From: Rubellimicrobium mesophilum DSM 19309
GTDB taxonomy: Bacteria; Pseudomonadota; Alphaproteobacteria; Rhodobacterales; Rhodobacteraceae
Reading direction: 5' to 3'
NCBI RefSeq assembly: GCF_000600335.2
Contig: NZ_KK088615.1
Location: forward strand, 62,001-126,000
Length of the DNA stretch: 64,000 nucleotides
How positions within the stretch are numbered: position 1 is the stretch's first letter; every line of letters begins with the position of its first letter. Positions 1 through 9,507 of this stretch are shown in pieces. The notes under the pieces were generated by a model, which saw nothing but the letters and a program-made list of their open reading frames with translations, had not been told where the DNA came from and ran no database searches. Position numbers and translations under genes: made by a program.

Positions 1-134
1 GGCCGACGCTTCCGCGAAGGGGGCGGGGCACCCTGCCTTGGCGACCGCTCCCGGCCATGCCACAAACGCCCCGACGTGATCGGGAGGCCCCGGATGCCCC
101 AGACGACCCCAACGACGCCCCGAGGTGCGCCCTG

Positions 135-740
135 ATGGAGCTGGACCACCTCGCCATCACCTGCGCCTCGCTGGAGGACGGCGCCGCCTGGGCCGAGTCC
201 CGCCTCGGCGTCCCGCTGGAGCCCGGCGGCCAGCACGCCCATTTCGGCACGCACAACCGCCTTCTCTCCCTCGGTCCCGGCCTCTACCTCGAGGTCATCG
301 CGCCCGACCCCGAGGCGCCCGACCCGGGCCGCCCGCGCTGGTTCGCCCTGGACGAAGCCCGCGAGCCCGCGCTCGGCAACTGGATCGCCCGCGTCCCCGA
401 CCACGCCCAAGCCCTCGCCGAGGCCCCGCCCGAGGCCGGCCAGCCCCTCGACCTCACGCGCGGCGACCTCGCCTGGACCGTCGCCGTCCCCCCGGACGGC
501 AGCCTCCCCTGGGGCGCGGCCTTCCCGACGCTGATCCAGTGGCGCGCGGGCGGCCACCCCGCCGAACGCCTTCCCGACCGGGGCGTCCGCCTCCTCGCGC
601 TGGAGGTCGGCCATCCCCGCGCGCCCCGCCTGCGCGAGCTCCTCGCAGGCCTGCGCGACCCCCGCGTGACCGTCGTTACCAGCGACTCGCCGACCCTGCG
701 CGCGCGCCTCTCCACCCTCCACGGCGAGGTCTCGCTGTGA
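135..740 (+). CDS. VOC/glyoxalase-like domain protein
   Basis: A 201-residue protein that opens with the short beta strand and helix of the vicinal-oxygen-chelate fold ([16 protein letters not shown]), followed by [10 protein letters not shown] and YLEVIAPDP, a pattern known from Glyoxalase_3-type proteins. The substrate cannot be told from sequence; members bind a metal or small ligand in the cytoplasm. I chose the ATG at 135 because homology begins there; an in-frame upstream ATG at 57 would add 26 low-complexity Pro/Asp/Arg residues. The stop overlaps the GTG start of the next gene (GTGA), so the two are probably translationally coupled. Confidence 0.7.
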   Translation: MELDHLAITCASLEDGAAWAESRLGVPLEPGGQHAHFGTHNRLLSLGPGLYLEVIAPDPEAPDPGRPRWFALDEAREPALGNWIARVPDHAQALAEAPPEAGQPLDLTRGDLAWTVAVPPDGSLPWGAAFPTLIQWRAGGHPAERLPDRGVRLLALEVGHPRAPRLRELLAGLRDPRVTVVTSDSPTLRARLSTLHGEVSL

Positions 741-1211
741 TCCGCCCCGCCGAGCCGCGCGACGCCGCCGACCTCCACGCCATCTGGACCCCCGTGATCC
801 GCGAGACGACCTCGATCTTCCACACCACCGAGCGCACCCCCGACGAGATCGCCGCCCTCACGCAGGGTCCCGACCCCTTCCTCGTCTGGGACGACGGCAC
901 CCGCGTCCGGGGGCTTCGCCCGCTGCTTCCCGTTCCGCGCCGGCAACGGCTACACCCGCACCGTGGAGCACACGATCCTCCTCGCCCCCGACGCGCAGGG
1001 CAGGGGCATCGGCCGCCAGCTCATCGACGCCCTCGCCCAGGCCGCGAGCGACCAGGGCAAGCACACCATGATCGGCGCCATCTCCGCCGAGAACGCCGCC
1101 GGCCTCGCCTTCCACGCCGCCTGCGGCTTTCAGGAGCATGGACGCCTGCCCGAGGTGGGCTACAAGTTCGGCCGCTGGCTCGACCTCGTCCTGATGGGGC
1201 GCCGCCTGTGA
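737..1211 (+). CDS. GNAT N-acetyltransferase, phosphinothricin acetyltransferase-like (frameshifted)
   Basis: A single GNAT domain of about 157 residues that transfers acetyl from acetyl-CoA to an amine. The N-terminus ([17 protein letters not shown]) and the acetyl-CoA loop QGRGIGRQL are typical of the phosphinothricin/methionine-sulfone acetyltransferase subgroup. The reading frame breaks in the G run at 909-913. Removing one G joins the N-terminal frame to the frame ending at 1211 and restores a continuous GNAT fold, so I read this as a one-base insertion error. The start is GTG at 737, overlapping the stop of the VOC gene. The true substrate is unknown. Confidence 0.7.
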
Positions 1212-1237
1212 ACCTCGTCGTCCCGAAAGGGGGCCTC

Positions 1238-1930
1238 ATGTCCGTCTGGACCCGCGTCACCGAGACCCTGGCCCGCCTCAAGGGCGGCGAGGCCCTGTCC
1301 ACCCTCTTCGACCGCCTCAGGACCCCGCCCGAGAAGACCGTGGGCTTCGCCATCGCCACCGTCGCGCTGGGCGCCAAGATCGCCAAGGCCGACGGCCTCG
1401 TGACCCGGAACGAGGTCGCCGCCTTCCGCGAGGTCTTCATCATCCCCGACGGGGAGGAGGCGAACGTCGCCCGCGTCTACGACCTCGCCCGGCAGGACGT
1501 CGCGGGCTTCGAGGACTACGCCCAGCGCATCCGCCGGATGTTCGGCGAAGGCGCGGCCCAGCTCGCCGACCTCCTCGAAGGGCTCTTCCACATCGCCGTC
1601 GCCGATGGCGACTACCACCCGGAGGAGAACCAGTTCCTGAACGCGGTGGCCCGCATCTTCGGCCTCCCCGAGCACGAGTTCCTGCGCATCCGCGCCGAGT
1701 TCGTCCCCGACGCCGAGCGCGACCCCTACGACGTGCTGGGCGTCCCCCACGGCGCCCCCGTCGAGGAGGCCCGCAAGGCCTGGCGCGCCCTCGTGCGCGA
1801 GACGCACCCCGACCGCCTCATGGCCCACGGCCTCCCCGAGGAATGCCTCCGCCTCGCCGAGAAGCGCCTCATCGCCGTGAATCAGGCCTGGGAGCACATC
1901 AGCGGCGGCAGCCCCCGGCCCGCGCCGTGA
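1238..1930 (+). CDS. TerB-like plus C-terminal DnaJ domain protein (DjlA-type)
   Basis: A 230-residue protein with an N-terminal all-helical TerB/tellurite-resistance-like domain (about residues 20-140, including KIAKADGLVTRNEV and VADGDYHPEENQFL) and a C-terminal J domain (about 164-230). The J domain opens DPYDVLGVPHGA and keeps the essential HPD tripeptide (ETHPDRL). J domains stimulate Hsp70/DnaK ATPase, so this is a probable DnaK co-chaperone. Unlike E. coli DjlA there is no obvious N-terminal transmembrane helix. The ATG at 1238 was chosen because it begins the conserved domain. Confidence 0.75.
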   Translation: MSVWTRVTETLARLKGGEALSTLFDRLRTPPEKTVGFAIATVALGAKIAKADGLVTRNEVAAFREVFIIPDGEEANVARVYDLARQDVAGFEDYAQRIRRMFGEGAAQLADLLEGLFHIAVADGDYHPEENQFLNAVARIFGLPEHEFLRIRAEFVPDAERDPYDVLGVPHGAPVEEARKAWRALVRETHPDRLMAHGLPEECLRLAEKRLIAVNQAWEHISGGSPRPAP

Positions 1931-1940
1931 GGCCCGAATC

Positions 1941-2942
1941 TTGAGGATCGCGACCTACAACTGTCAGTGGTTCGACCACCTCTTCGACGACCACGCCCGC
2001 CTTTGGAATGACGAAGGCCGCGGCGGGCGCGAGGGCGTGACCCGCGCCGAGCAGACGCAGGGCCTGGGCCACGTCTTCCGCGCCCTCGACGCCGACGCGA
2101 TCCTCGTGGTCGAGGCCCCCGACGCCCGCCACCGCGCCCGCGACGGCACCCCGGCCCTGGAGGTCTTCGCCAAGGTCATGGGTCTCCGCACCCGCGAGGT
2201 CCTGATGGGCTTCCACTCCAACTCCCAGCAGGAGATCGCGCTCCTCTACGACCCCGCCGTCCTGACCGTCCGCCACGACCCCCAGGGCGGCGACCCGCCG
2301 CGCTTCGACGGCACCTACCGGGTCGGCTTCAACGGCAACCCGCCCGACCCGATCATCTGGTCCAAGCCCCCCCTCGAGATCGAGGCCCTGACCACGAAGG
2401 GCTCCGTCCTGCGCCTCATCGGCGTCCACGCCAAGTCCAAGGCCCCCCACGGCGCCCGCAACGAGGCCCAGGCCGCCCGCATCGCGCTGGAGAACCGCCG
2501 CAAGCAACTCGCCCAATGCGTCTGGCTGCGCGCCCGCGTGGACCGCCACCTCGCCGCCCGCGACCCGCTGATCGTGCTCGGCGACTTCAACGACGGCCCC
2601 GGCCTCGACGACCAGGAGGAGGTCTTTGGCCGCTCCGGCGTCGAGATCGTCATGGGCGAGAAGGGCGCCGTCCACCTTTACGACCCCCACGCCCGCCTCG
2701 CGCTCTGCGGCCCCACCGCCGCCTCGCCCACCACCGCCCGCTTCCGCGTGCCCCCCGACGGCCGCTGGCTCTCGGCGCTCCTCGACTACGTCATGGTCTC
2801 GCCCGACCTGCGCGCCAGGAAGCCCGCCTGGCGCATCTGGCACCCCTTCGACGACCCCGAATGCTGGGCGGACGAAGCCCTCCGCCGCGCGCTCCTGCAC
2901 GCCTCCGACCACTTCCCGGTCACGCTCGACATCGACCTGTGA
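1941..2942 (+). CDS. Endonuclease/exonuclease/phosphatase (EEP) family protein
   Basis: A 333-residue member of the EEP fold (DNase I/inositol phosphatase-like metal-dependent phosphodiesterases). Seen in the sequence are the N-terminal RIATYNCQWF strand, an HAKSKAP segment with the first catalytic His, LGDFNDGPG with the Asp/Asn pair, and the terminal SDHFPVTLDI motif with the catalytic Asp-His. The substrate (DNA, lipid or nucleotide) is not decidable. There is no signal peptide. The only sensible start is TTG at 1941, 10 nt after the preceding stop, which suggests co-transcription. Confidence 0.75.
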   Translation: MRIATYNCQWFDHLFDDHARLWNDEGRGGREGVTRAEQTQGLGHVFRALDADAILVVEAPDARHRARDGTPALEVFAKVMGLRTREVLMGFHSNSQQEIALLYDPAVLTVRHDPQGGDPPRFDGTYRVGFNGNPPDPIIWSKPPLEIEALTTKGSVLRLIGVHAKSKAPHGARNEAQAARIALENRRKQLAQCVWLRARVDRHLAARDPLIVLGDFNDGPGLDDQEEVFGRSGVEIVMGEKGAVHLYDPHARLALCGPTAASPTTARFRVPPDGRWLSALLDYVMVSPDLRARKPAWRIWHPFDDPECWADEALRRALLHASDHFPVTLDIDL

Positions 2943-2960
2943 CTTGGGGGACGGGTCCAT

Positions 2961-2978
2961 CGGCGCTATATTGCGCCG
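2961..2978 (+). promoter_or_regulatory. Candidate promoter inside a perfect dyad
   Basis: CGGCGC (2961-2966) and GCGCCG (2973-2978) form a perfect inverted repeat around TATATT, which resembles a -10 box. A TTGGGG 17 nt upstream (2944-2949) could be the -35. The ATG of the next gene is at 2980, so the transcript would be almost leaderless. This is inferred from sequence only. Confidence 0.3.
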
Positions 2979-2979
2979 C

Positions 2980-3480
2980 ATGAGACGCCTCATCCTCGCC
3001 GCCGCGCTGGTCGCGGCCCCGCTCGCGGGCCATGCCCAGGACTCCTCCGACGACGGCAACGACCTCCTGCGCGAAGGCGCCAACCTCTTCCTGCGCGGCC
3101 TCCTCGAGGACGTGCAGCCGCCCCTGCAGGAGCTGGCCGGCATCACCGTCCAGCACCTCGCCGCGCTCCAGGCCTTCCTGGACGAGATGGGCCCCGCCTT
3201 CGCCGAGGTGGTGGGCCAGATCGACTCCGTCACCTACTACGAGCCGCCCGAGATCCTCCCCAACGGCGACATCGTCTTCCGCCGCCGCGCCGACGCCCCG
3301 CCCTGGCAGCCGGCCGAGGCCACCCCGGACGAGTCCGAGCCCGCGCCCTCCGAGCCGACCTTGCGCGCCCCGGCGCCGAGCGAGCCCGACGACGAGGCCG
3401 CCCCCTGGACGCGCCCCCCGCCCGAGGCGGAGCCCGACAACCAGCTCCACATCGACCCCAGCCGCGACATGGAGTTGTGA
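2980..3480 (+). CDS. Secreted low-complexity protein of unknown function
   Basis: A 166-residue protein with a clear Sec signal peptide (MRRLILAAALVAAPLAGHAQ, cleavage after AQ). A helical segment of about 90 residues follows (LLREGANLFLRGLLEDVQPP, then FLDEMGPAFAEVV), and the tail is rich in Pro, Glu and Ala with no predicted fold. Similar short exported proteins are common in Rhodobacterales, but I know no defined role. It is probably periplasmic. It ends at a convergent intergenic region. Confidence 0.65.
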   Translation: MRRLILAAALVAAPLAGHAQDSSDDGNDLLREGANLFLRGLLEDVQPPLQELAGITVQHLAALQAFLDEMGPAFAEVVGQIDSVTYYEPPEILPNGDIVFRRRADAPPWQPAEATPDESEPAPSEPTLRAPAPSEPDDEAAPWTRPPPEAEPDNQLHIDPSRDMEL

Positions 3481-3497
3481 CAGAGGCTGCCCTGCTA

Positions 3498-3618
3498 CCG
3501 TAGGGTGCGCTTCAGCGCACCGTTCATCAGGGCATCCTGGAGCATCGGCTTCGCTCGGAGCCGACCCCTGCCCGAATCGCATAGGCCACGGCCAAGCGGT
3601 GCGCTGAAGCGCACCCTA
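3498..3618. repeat. REPIN-like pair of inverted palindromes
   Basis: Two copies of an about 21-nt unit (core GGTGCGCT-NN-AGCGCACC, flanked by TAGG/CCTA) lie in opposite orientation 76 nt apart. Each unit is a hairpin, and the two can also pair with each other over about 22 bp, as in REPINs (paired repetitive extragenic palindromes). No transposase of the RAYT type is visible in this window. The assignment is structural only. Confidence 0.55.
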
Positions 3619-3673
3619 CTGGGCCGCGCAACGACCCCCGCCGGGGGACTTCACCTGTCAATCCAGGCTCTTA

Positions 3674-3740
3674 CCCTCGGGGTGTTGCGTCCCCCAGCCC
3701 CCCACCGAACGCAGGTCCCACAATTCGTTAACCTCTCTCC
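3674..3740. repeat. Dispersed intergenic repeat, copy A
   Basis: This 67-nt segment shares three conserved blocks with 42070-42135: ggtgttgcgtccccc, ccccccaccgaacgc and tcgttaacctctctcc. The sequence between blocks differs. Both copies lie where two genes converge. Function is unknown; the conserved GTTAAC could be a regulator site, or the block could belong to a small RNA. Confidence 0.6.
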
Positions 3741-3767
3741 GGCATCCTGATTCGCAACAGATCAGAC

Positions 3768-3793
3768 AAGGCCCGGGCCGCATCCCCGGCCTT
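3768..3793 (-). terminator. Hairpin downstream of ppx
   Basis: A stem of about 10 bp with one mismatch (AAGGCCCGGG/CCCCGGCCTT, 6-nt loop) lies 27 nt beyond the ppx stop. There is no strong U-run after it, so its use as a terminator is uncertain. Confidence 0.4.
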
Positions 3794-3819
3794 CGGAGAC
3801 CCCAGTGACCACCACGCCC

Positions 3820-5382
3820 CTAGTCCGCGAAGACGACCCGCGCCTCGGCCCCCATCGCCTGCCCGAGCGCCTTGAGCCGTGCCTGCGCGACCTCGCCGAA
3901 GAGCGGCCGCGCCCGGTTCTCGAGGCTCAGCGTCAGCGCCTTCCTCTCGGGCTTCCACAGGAAGGCCCCCGGCGCGTCGTGCGCCCCCAGCCACAGCATG
4001 GCCCCCAGCCGCATCGCGCGCCCCAGCACCTCCGCCTCCTTGGCGTCGGCATCCGAGAGCAGCTTGAACAACGCGTCGAACCGCGTCCCCTCGCGGCGCG
4101 AGGAGTAGCGGTAGAGCAGCGCGAGCCCGATATAGACCCGCTCCTCGTGCTTGACCCCGCCCAGGTTCGCCCGCGTCGCCGCGTCCACGCAGGTCTCGGC
4201 CCGGTAGTCCGGATGCGCCCGCCAGTTGACGTCGTGGAGCAGGCAGGCCGCCTCGATGATGCGCCGCCGCTGCCAGTCGGCCTCCGGGAACAGCGGCAGC
4301 ACGAACTTGAACAGCGTCTCCCCGAAGCCCGGCAGCCTTGCGTCCCGCCGCTCCTGGAACCGGCAGGCCTCGAGCAGCGGGTCCCGTTCCCGCAGCTCCT
4401 TGGGCATCCGCTCGTAGAGCATCCCCTCGCGGATGCCGTAGGAGCTCACCGCGATGTCCTTCGGCTTGAACACCCGCACCAGCTCGTCCAGCACCTGCAC
4501 CGCGACGGGCACCAGCGCCATCCGGTCCTCGGAGATGCCGAGCTGCCGTCGCATGGCCTCGATATCCTTGTCCGCGATGTAGGCCCGCGTCGCGGCCACG
4601 GCGGCGGGGGTCATGCGGTACTCGTGCAGCACGGTCAGCGGCCAGTCCCGCCGGTGCATGTCCACCCGTGCGATGGCGCGCCAGGACCCACCCACGAGGA
4701 ACAGCCGCATCCCCGTCTCGCCGCCCATCTCCTCGTGCAGCCGGCCGATCACCTCGGCGATGTGCTTGCTCAGCGCCTTAGGCCCGCCCTTGACCTCCTG
4801 CAGCTTGAGCCCGCCCAGAGGCGAGGTCACGCGCCGGCCCACCTGCCCCCGGGCAAGGTCGGCCAATTCCATCGACGCGCCCCCGATGTCGCAGACGAGG
4901 CCATAGGAGCCCGGCCAGCCCAGCAGCACCCCTTGGGCCGAGAGCCGCGCCTCCTCGTCGCCCGGGATCACCTCCAGCGAGAGGCCGGTCGTCCGCTCCA
5001 CCTCCTCGACGAAGGCGGGCCCGTCCTCGGCCTCGCGCACGGCGGCGGTGGCGACCGCCATCATGCTCTGCAGCCCCATCCCCCGCGCCAGCGCCGCGAA
5101 ACGGCAGAGCGCGTCCAGCGCGCGCGCCTTGCCCTTGGGATTGAGCCTGCCGGTCTCCGACAGCCCCGCGCCCAGCGCGCACATGATCTTCTCGTTGTAG
5201 AAGTACGCCGGGCTCCGCGCCGCGCCGTCGAAGACCACGAAGCGCACCGAGTTGGATCCGACGTCGATCACGCCGACATGCAGCCTCTCGTTCGGCTCGA
5301 ACAGCGGCCGTCCCGCGCCCCAGCCCGGGGTCCTTGGCACGTCGGCACGGAAGGTGTCGTCGGGGGCCATGGTCATCGGCAT
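3820..5382 (-). CDS. ppx: Exopolyphosphatase, Ppx/GppA family
   Basis: A 520-residue cytoplasmic enzyme that removes terminal phosphate from polyphosphate (or pppGpp). The N-terminal half is an ASKHA ATPase-like fold with VGVIDVGSNSVRFVVFDG (phosphate-1 loop), CDIGGASMELADL (phosphate-2) and SPLGGLKL. The C-terminal half has an HD-type helical domain (LLHDVNWRAHPDY). Length matches alphaproteobacterial Ppx. It lies 54 nt downstream of ppk1 on the same strand, the usual operon order, so synthesis and breakdown of polyphosphate are encoded together. Confidence 0.88.
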   Translation of the reverse strand: MPMTMAPDDTFRADVPRTPGWGAGRPLFEPNERLHVGVIDVGSNSVRFVVFDGAARSPAYFYNEKIMCALGAGLSETGRLNPKGKARALDALCRFAALARGMGLQSMMAVATAAVREAEDGPAFVEEVERTTGLSLEVIPGDEEARLSAQGVLLGWPGSYGLVCDIGGASMELADLARGQVGRRVTSPLGGLKLQEVKGGPKALSKHIAEVIGRLHEEMGGETGMRLFLVGGSWRAIARVDMHRRDWPLTVLHEYRMTPAAVAATRAYIADKDIEAMRRQLGISEDRMALVPVAVQVLDELVRVFKPKDIAVSSYGIREGMLYERMPKELRERDPLLEACRFQERRDARLPGFGETLFKFVLPLFPEADWQRRRIIEAACLLHDVNWRAHPDYRAETCVDAATRANLGGVKHEERVYIGLALLYRYSSRREGTRFDALFKLLSDADAKEAEVLGRAMRLGAMLWLGAHDAPGAFLWKPERKALTLSLENRARPLFGEVAQARLKALGQAMGAEARVVFAD

Positions 5383-5436
5383 CAGGGTCCTGTGCAGTCG
5401 CTAGGTGGGGCGGAACACGCGGTCGTCAACGACGGA

Positions 5437-7598
5437 TCAGACGGCGCCCAGGGCCGGCGGGCGCACATCCGCCGCCCCCTTGGACCCCCGGCCCGACAGC
5501 GACGGCGTCTCCATGAAGAAGCGGTGGCACGAGAAGGCGTCCTCCTCGACCCTGGCCCGGGCAAAGCTCCCGTCGGGCGACATGACCCAGGAATTCGCCA
5601 CGTCGGCGAGGTTCGCCGCCATGATCTGATCGACCATCTGCGCCTTGACCGTGGGATTCATGGCCTCGACCAGCGTCTCGACGCGGCGGTCCATGTTGCG
5701 CCCCATCCAGTCGGCCGAGCTCAGGAACACCCGCGCCCGCCGCGACGGCAGCCCATGCCCGTTCCCGAAACAGACGATCCGGCTGTGCTCCAGGAACCGA
5801 CCCACGATGGACTTGACGCGGATGTTCCCGCTCAGCCCCGCGATGCCGGGCCTCAGCCCGCAGATGCCCCGCACGATCAGGTTGATCCGCACCCCGGCCT
5901 GGGAGGCGGCATAGAGCGCGTCGATCAGGTCCTCGTCGATGATGGAGTTCATCTTGGCCCAGATCGCCGCCGGCCGCCCCGCCCGCGCGTGCTCCGCCTC
6001 CGCCGCGATCAGTTCGAGGAGCCGCGGCTTCAGCGTCAGGGGCGAGATGGCGAGGTTCTCCAGGTTCTCCGGCATGGCGTAGCCGCCCACGTAGTTGAAC
6101 ACCTTGGTCGCATCCCGCCCGAGCCGCCCGTCCACCGAGAAGAGCGACAGGTCCGTGTAGATGCGCGCGGTGATCGGGTGGTAGTTCCCCGTCCCGAAAT
6201 GCGTGTAGGTGACAAGCTTCTCCCCCTCGCGCCTCACCACGACGCTCATCTTCGCGTGGGTCTTGAGGCTGGTGAAGCCGTAGACGACATGCGCGCCCGC
6301 CCGTTCCAGGCGTCGGCTCTGCCGGATGTTCGCCGCCTCGTCAAACCGCGCCTTGAGCTCCACCAGCGCGGTCACGGACTTCCCGTCCTCCGCCGCCTCG
6401 ATGAGGGCATCCACGATGGGGCTGTTCCGCGACGTCCGGTAGAGCGTCTGCTTGATCGCCACCACGTCCGGGTCGCGCGCCGCCTGCTGCAGGAAGCGGA
6501 TGACCATGTCGAAGGTCTCGTAGGGGTGGTGGAGCAGCATGTCCTTCTGCCGCACCGCCGCGAAGATGTCGCCCCCGTGGTCCTGCACCCGCTCCGGCAC
6601 GCGCGGCACGAAGGACGGCCAGAGCAGGTCGGGGCGCGAATCCAGCACCAGCTCGCTGAGGTTCCCGATGCCGATCATCCGGTCGACCTCGACCACCTCC
6701 TGCGGCTCGACATGGAGATTGTCCATGACCAGCGTCTTGAGCGAGGGCGGCGCGTTGGCGGTGATCTTGAGCCGCACGACCTCGCCCCGCCGCCGCCGCT
6801 TCAGCGCCGTCTCGAACTCGCGCACGAGGTCCTCGGCCTCGTCCTCGACCTCGATGTCGCTGTCCCGCAGCACCCGGAACGCGCAGGACCCCGTGAGCCG
6901 ATACCCCGGGAACAGCCGGTCGAGATGCAGGAGCAGCAGCTCCTCCAGCGGCAGGAACCGGTGCCCCCCGCCGTGGGCAGCGCGACGAAGCGGTCGATCT
7001 GCGACGGAACGGGCAGCAGGGCGCGCAGGCTGCGCCGCTCGCCCGACCGCTCGAGCGCGAGCGCCAGCGCGAAGCCCTCGTTCGGGATGAAGGGGAAGGG
7101 GTGCGCGGGGTCGATGGCGAGCGGCGACAGGATCGGGAAGACCCGATTGAGGAACACGTCCTCCAGGAAGGCCCGGTCGCCGTCCTCGACCTCCTGGCGG
7201 GTCAGGATCACGATCCGCTCGCGCGCGAGTTCGGCCTTCAGCCCCTCCCAGTTGCCCTGCTGCGCCGCGATGAGCCGCCGCGCCTCCGCGTCGATGAGCG
7301 TCAACTGCCGCGCGGGCGTGAGCCCGTCGGGCGAGGGCGTGACGTTCCCGGCCCGTGCCAATTCCCGCAGCCCCGCGACCCGCACCGTGTAGAACTCGTC
7401 GAGGTTGGTGGCCGAGATCGACAGGAACCGCAGCCGCTCCAGCAGCGGCACGCGCGGGTTCTGCGCCTCCTCCAGCACCCGCCAGTTGAAGCCCAGCCAC
7501 GACAGCTCTCGGTTGAAGAACCGCGCGGGTCCGGTCATGTCGGCGGGCGCCGCGACCGGGGCGGGGAAGGGGGCCTTGAGGAAGTCGGCGTCGGGCAT
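5437..7598 (-). CDS. ppk1: Polyphosphate kinase 1 (frameshifted)
   Basis: About 720 residues after correction, the normal size for PPK1, which makes polyphosphate from ATP by way of a phosphohistidine. The N domain starts [19 protein letters not shown]. Later landmarks are [40 protein letters not shown] and [11 protein letters not shown], which contains the catalytic-His region, then HFGTGNYHP. The frame breaks in the run of six C at 6964-6969 (plus strand): one missing base separates the N-terminal 210 residues from the rest. Both halves are fully conserved, so this is most likely a sequence error. It lies 24 nt after the hdaA-like gene. Confidence 0.9.
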
Positions 7599-7622
7599 CG
7601 TGGTCCTCTTCGGGCCGCCAGC

Positions 7623-8378
7623 CTAGGCAGCCGGCTCGGCGGAGTCGAGCACCCGGCGGGCCAGCGGAAGGCTCACCTTGCGCCCCTCCGAGAGGCTCGC
7701 CCGGTCGATGGAGGCCACCGCCGCCGCCGCCGCCGCATGGGACCTCTCGATGCGCCGCGCCACGAAGGCCAGCACCCCCGGCGCGGGGAACAGTTGCCGG
7801 TCCGCGAACTGCTTGGCGAGCAGCGCCTCGATCAGCGCGTCGTCGGGGGAATCGAGCCGCACGACCGTCGTCGCCTGCATCCGCGAGGCGAGGTCGGCGA
7901 GCCTGATCCCCCAGCGCGCCGGCGGCCGGTCCGAGGTCAGCAGCAGCCGGCCCCCGGTGGCGAGGATGTGGTTGTGCAGGTGGAACATCGCCGCCTCGGC
8001 CTCGCGCGGCAGGGTCTCCATGTCCTCGACGGCGACCGCCGCGCCCGGTGGAGGCAGGTCCCCCGACAGATCCCGCGCGTCGCGCCGCTCGGCCCCGGCC
8101 AGACCCTGCCAGATGCGGACCAGGTGCGTCTTGCCCGATCCCTCCGGCCCCACGAGCGCAAGCTTCCCGTCCGGCCAGCGCAAGCCCCCGGCGATCATGG
8201 CATGGGCGTCCGTATTCGCCTCCGAGACGAAGAAGTCCTCGGGCCCCAGCGCCACGGGGAGCGCCCAGTCGAAGCTGAGCTGCTCCGCGTCCAGTGCGGG
8301 TGCGGTGGTCCGCGTGACGCGGCGCGGTTTCTCGGGCCAGCCCTCGGCCCCCAGGAAGCTCAGTTGCTCGTCGCTCAT
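7623..8378 (-). CDS. hdaA: HdaA/DnaA-related AAA+ regulator of replication
   Basis: A 251-residue protein equal to the AAA+ core of DnaA without the DNA-binding domain IV, as in Hda/HdaA, which promotes ATP hydrolysis on DnaA after loading of the sliding clamp. Walker A is [10 protein letters not shown] and Walker B is [26 protein letters not shown] is a DnaA-like sensor region. Two QLSF tetrapeptides occur, near residues 5 and 33; QL-S/P-L motifs bind the beta clamp in this family. Its start overlaps the stop of the upstream permease gene by 4 nt. The partner protein assignment is inferred from family. Confidence 0.78.
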   Translation of the reverse strand: MSDEQLSFLGAEGWPEKPRRVTRTTAPALDAEQLSFDWALPVALGPEDFFVSEANTDAHAMIAGGLRWPDGKLALVGPEGSGKTHLVRIWQGLAGAERRDARDLSGDLPPPGAAVAVEDMETLPREAEAAMFHLHNHILATGGRLLLTSDRPPARWGIRLADLASRMQATTVVRLDSPDDALIEALLAKQFADRQLFPAPGVLAFVARRIERSHAAAAAAVASIDRASLSEGRKVSLPLARRVLDSAEPAA

Positions 8379-9441
8379 GGGAGGGGGTTGCCGTGCGTGC
8401 CCTGATAGAGGCGGCTCTGCTTGTACTTGCCGATGGCGAACCGCACGAGCACCCCGATCACCGCCGCGACCGGCACCGCGACCAGCACGCCGAGGAAGCC
8501 GAACAGCGCACCGAAGGCCGCCAGGGCGAAGATCAGCCAGACCGGATGCACGCCCACCCGCTCGCCCACGAGCTTGGGCGTCAGGAAGTTGCCCTCGACG
8601 AACTGCCCCGACTGGAAGATCGCCCAGACGGCGATCACCCAGACCCAGTCCCCCCAGAACTGGTAGAGCGCGAGGCCGATGGCCAGCACGCCCCCCACCA
8701 GCGCGCCCACATAGGGGATGAAGGTCAGGAACCCCGCGATGGCCCCGACCACGAGCCCGAAGTTGAGCCCGACCATGACCAGCGCGACCGCGTAGTAGGT
8801 CCCCAGGATCAGGCAGACGAGCGCCTGCCCCCGGATGAAGGCGGCGAGCCGGTCGTCGCTCTCGCGCATCAGCGCCCGGATCGTCGGCGCGTGCTCGCGC
8901 GGGAGGAGGTCGTCGATCCGCTCGACCATCGCGTCCCAGTCGAGCAGCAGGTAGAAGGTCACCACCGGCACCACCACGACGATGAGCAGCCAGTTCAGCA
9001 CCCCCACACCGAGGTCAGCACCGTGTTGAGGAGCTGCCCCGCCCGCTCCTGCAGCCCCGCCGCGAGGTCCGCGATCTGCTGCCTCAGCGCGCTGCTCTCG
9101 TCCGTGAGCTCGGGGAATCGCTCCAGCAGCCTCTCGCTGATGCGGGTGACGAGGTCGGGCGTCATGGCGACCAGCGCGGTCGCCTGGTCGATCAGCGTCG
9201 GGATCAGGAGGACGATGGCCCCGGCGATGGCCAGCACCGCCGTCAGGGTGATGAGCACCACCGCCCAGACCCGCCTGAGCCCCATCCGCTCCAGCCGGTC
9301 GGCCAGCGGGTCGAGCAGGTAGGCCAGGATCGCCCCCAGCACGAAGGGCAGCAGCACGTCGCCCAGCAGCCAGAGCAGCAGCAGGAAGACCAGGGCCGCG
9401 ATGCCCCAGATCCGTGCCTGCTGCCCCATCGTGACCGCCAT
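8375..9441 (-). CDS. AI-2E family transporter / PerM-like permease (frameshifted)
   Basis: After joining two frames this is an integral membrane protein of about 355 residues with the AI-2E/PerM pattern: paired N-terminal helices, a soluble amphipathic middle ([20 protein letters not shown]), then a cluster of C-terminal helices with [15 protein letters not shown] and [20 protein letters not shown]. The frame breaks at the C run 9001-9005, where one missing G (coding strand) turns SVWGVLNW into a stop. Substrate is unknown; family members include exporters and Na/H antiporters. It is the first gene of the perM-hdaA-ppk1-ppx run, a conserved order in this group. Confidence 0.8.
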
Positions 9442-9507
9442 GGCGGCTCGACTCCCTGTTGCCGTCGCCCAGATGTGCCCGAGCCCCCGCCCGCTGGCAA
9501 GGACGGC

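Larger units (their letters stand above)
3481..3819. other. Convergent intergenic region rich in inverted repeats
   Basis: This 339-bp gap lies between the 3' ends of the periplasmic protein gene and ppx. It holds no credible gene. It contains two oppositely oriented palindromes (3504-3521 and 3598-3615), a TCGGCT/AGCCGA hairpin between them (3545-3564), a 67-bp element repeated elsewhere in the window (3674-3740), and a hairpin next to the ppx end (3768-3793). Confidence 0.7.

Noticed and set aside
3805-7392. A 1195-codon open frame on the plus strand
   Set aside because: It lies antisense to ppx and ppk1, has Arg/Pro/His-rich low-complexity translation and arises from GC-rich codon structure.
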